Of a DNA stretch of 64,000 nucleotides, positions 62,569 through 64,000 are shown piece after piece. A model generated the notes under the pieces. It made no database searches. It was not told the DNA's origin and saw nothing but the letters and a program-made list of their open reading frames with translations. The position numbers and the translations under genes are program-made. The first letter of the stretch is position 1. Each line of letters starts with the position of its first letter. This DNA is from Magicicada septendecula (Eukaryota > Arthropoda > Insecta > Hemiptera > Cicadidae): positions 436,647,080-436,711,079 of the forward strand of contig CM068373.1 in the NCBI GenBank assembly GCA_034769895.1, written 5' to 3'.

Positions 62569-62575
62569 TTTTATA
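62569..62575 (-). promoter_or_regulatory. TATA candidate of LTR-A
   Basis: TATAAAA inside the palindromic TTTTATAAAA, about 540 bp from the element-5' end of LTR-A. Transcription would start near 62545. Motif and position only. Confidence 0.4.
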
Positions 62576-63106
62576 AAACCACTAAGTTAATCTTGCTAAA
62601 ACTGTTATCATCACTGTCACTAATTTCTTGTTTTAGACGGTTTTTTATTTTTTCTTACAGCTTCATTCTTCTTACAACACTTTATTAGATAGGCCGATTA
62701 TAGCATTTTTGGCCTATCGCAAACGCCCGAGGCTACGGTTGAATTACGTCTACCCAGTATGAAGGTAGGCTGCCGACCACTGCTATTCAACTGTGTCAAG
62801 GTGTTGCGTTGTTCCATCTGCGCGCCAACGTAGGTGTTTAAAGGCGCCTTCTCTGATTGGCCGGTTTAAACTGGGCCAACCACTCCTGCAGCTGTTGTCT
62901 CCTGATGAAACTGGCTTGTGGCAATTATGTATTTTTCTGTAATTCACAGACAGCATAAGCTGCAGGTAGTTGCGTAATATGTCTAGACAAACAGACTGGT
63001 CTCTCATAACATTGTATGCATCTTTGTTAAAGTAGGGGTTCCCAAGAGGTTGTACACTGTTTTAATTAATATTTCTTAACATTCTTTCTCACCCAATTCT
63101 GTACCG

Positions 63107-63964
63107 TTACACACTCTTCTTCTTTACTACAACTAGATGATTAAGAAAGTTGCTGTTCGACCGCTCAATGATGTTATTTTCTATCATCCGTCGTATTTCC
63201 AGTTCAACTTCTCCCTCATACTTCATGGGTATTGGATATGTTCGTCTGACAAATTTTGTAGGGTCTGATACCATAATAGCGTGTTTGTAGACTGTGGTCT
63301 GCGTTGGTACATCGCTGAATACTTCGTTATACTCTTCTATTAATTTAAATAACTTCGCTTCTTCCTGAGATGACATTCCTTCTTCGGCTGTATTAGCATG
63401 CTGAGTAGGTGCATATCGTATACGTGGCTTGGATACGACAATAAGTTTTCCATTTACCTCACAATTTTCTTCATTTTTATTCATAATTAATTCATATAGA
63501 TCATCCTTATAATTACATAAAATCTTATTGTTATTAATATCAATCCTTGCACTTAAAGTATTTAATAAATCTATTCCAATAATTCCATCATATATAAGTT
63601 TATTCATTATGATCATAGGATATGTTATTTCTAAGTCCTTACAATTTAAAGTTACATAAGCTTGCTGTCTAACCTTCCCTCTCTTATTCATGGCTGTAAT
63701 AACATTTATATTATTGGCAGGTAAAATAGCCATTTGTTTAAAATATTTTTCATTTTGTTGTACCCACTTATTGTTTAGTACAGTTAATTGGCTACCTGTA
63801 TCGATTAACACTTTAATTCTACATCCATTAATTCGTACATTAATTATAGGACAATTTTTTTCTTGTTGATTTGGTGTCACATTCCTGTCAGTGTCTAAAA
63901 TCTCATTTCTAACATCGCATGGATATATATTGTTTATTGTGTCACAGCACGTCCTGTTTCTCCA
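63107..63964 (-). pseudogene. pol: Element C pol fragment: retropepsin plus start of reverse transcriptase
   Basis: Frame open from just after a TGA at 63967-63965 to a stop at 63107, with no ATG at the upstream edge, as expected for an internal part of a polyprotein. The first half is an aspartic protease: VLIDTGSQLTVL holds the catalytic DTG, and IIGIDLLN is the second conserved turn. After a linker, VFSDVPTQTTVYKHAI and RRTYPIPMKYEGEVELEIRR are the typical entry to a Ty3/gypsy reverse transcriptase, ending IIERSNSNFLNHLVVVKKKS. The last codons and the stop come from LTR-A, so all catalytic RT motifs, RNase H and integrase are cut off here. The protease looks intact. Confidence 0.9.
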
Positions 63965-64000
63965 TCATTGTGTTGTGTCGCGGGAACAGGATGGCTGAAC
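63112..64000 (-). mobile_element. Element C, interrupted Ty3/gypsy-like retrotransposon
   Basis: Outermost element of the nest, seen only from its protease region to the insertion point in RT. The sequence beyond the TGA (63968-64000) is too short to assign. The right flank of LTR-A, CACTC at 63112-63116, is the candidate target-site duplication. Confidence 0.8.

Larger units (their letters stand above)
61804..63111 (-). mobile_element. Element A, 5' part of a second LTR retrotransposon
   Basis: Minus strand order is LTR-A (63111-61878), primer binding site, then 55 bp of leader (61858-61804) before the LTR-B array interrupts it. The remaining body and 3' LTR of A must lie beyond the left edge of the array if still present. 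It is inserted in element C's pol. Confidence 0.8.
61878..63111 (-). repeat. LTR-A (1234 bp)
   Basis: Perfect 7-bp terminal inverted repeat TGTAACG...CGTTACA, a primer site 2 nt beyond one end, and interruption of a pol ORF exactly at the other end. It contains a (CT)19 microsatellite (62362-62399), a TATA candidate (62575-62569), a splice-donor-like CCTGGTAAGTAAG (about 62094-62082) resembling the one in LTR-B, and a GC-richer outer part (about 62690-63000). A 74-codon ORF at 62783-63007 has no family match that I recognise and is not called. Confidence 0.85.

Noticed and set aside
62783..63007. 74-codon minus-strand ORF inside LTR-A
   Set aside because: It lies in U3 of an LTR, with no family resemblance and no neighbouring coding context.

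Overview
The window is AT-rich eukaryotic DNA made almost entirely of nested LTR retrotransposons. There is no operon, Shine-Dalgarno or other bacterial gene organisation. The retropepsin plus reverse-transcriptase fragment at the right end is Ty3/gypsy-like. AT-rich DNA with a coiled-coil Gag-like ORF suggests an animal, most likely an arthropod or insect genome. That host guess is an inference, and no host gene is present to test it.

Positions 1-61803 are one head-to-tail array on the minus strand. Each period is a 1.07-1.10 kb LTR (here LTR-B, with TG...CA ends, a TATA box, and a tRNA-primer-site-like sequence 2 bp inside its element-3' end) followed by an internal region of about 3.95 kb, or about 2.77 kb in two units. 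Thirteen LTR-B copies alternate with twelve complete internals and one partial internal at the left edge. Each pair of neighbours shares one LTR, giving LTR-int-LTR-int-LTR. Reading the minus strand, a unit is LTR-B, primer-site-like sequence, a leader of about 0.27 kb, ORF1 (225-246 aa, coiled coil, Gag-like), ORF2 (113 aa, in another frame and intact in 7 of 13 units), about 1.4 kb of AT-rich sequence, a segment of about 1.18 kb found only in long units, a strong hairpin with a short G-rich tract, then the next LTR-B. No protease, RT, RNase H or integrase was found in any unit, so the element looks non-autonomous (TR-GAG-like). The array runs off the left edge.

From 61804 to 64000 the array's insertion context is visible. 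Positions 61804-61877 hold the leader and primer binding site of a second element (element A), whose LTR fills 61878-63111. LTR-A interrupts the pol ORF of a third element (element C, 63112-64000) just after its conserved VVVKKK motif. The history read from the sequence is C first, then A inserted into C's RT, then B inserted into A's leader, then expansion of B into a tandem array. All three elements lie on the minus strand.

Inside the array the units are near-identical but carry unit-specific variants. Adjacent pairs are almost the same (units 4/5 and 6/7), a block spaced two units apart is shared (units 10-11 and 12-13), two units carry a deletion of about 1175 bp, GA-microsatellite length changes switch the Gag-like reading frame, and the outermost LTR is the most diverged. 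This is the expected pattern of a retrotransposon turned macrosatellite that evolves by unequal exchange.
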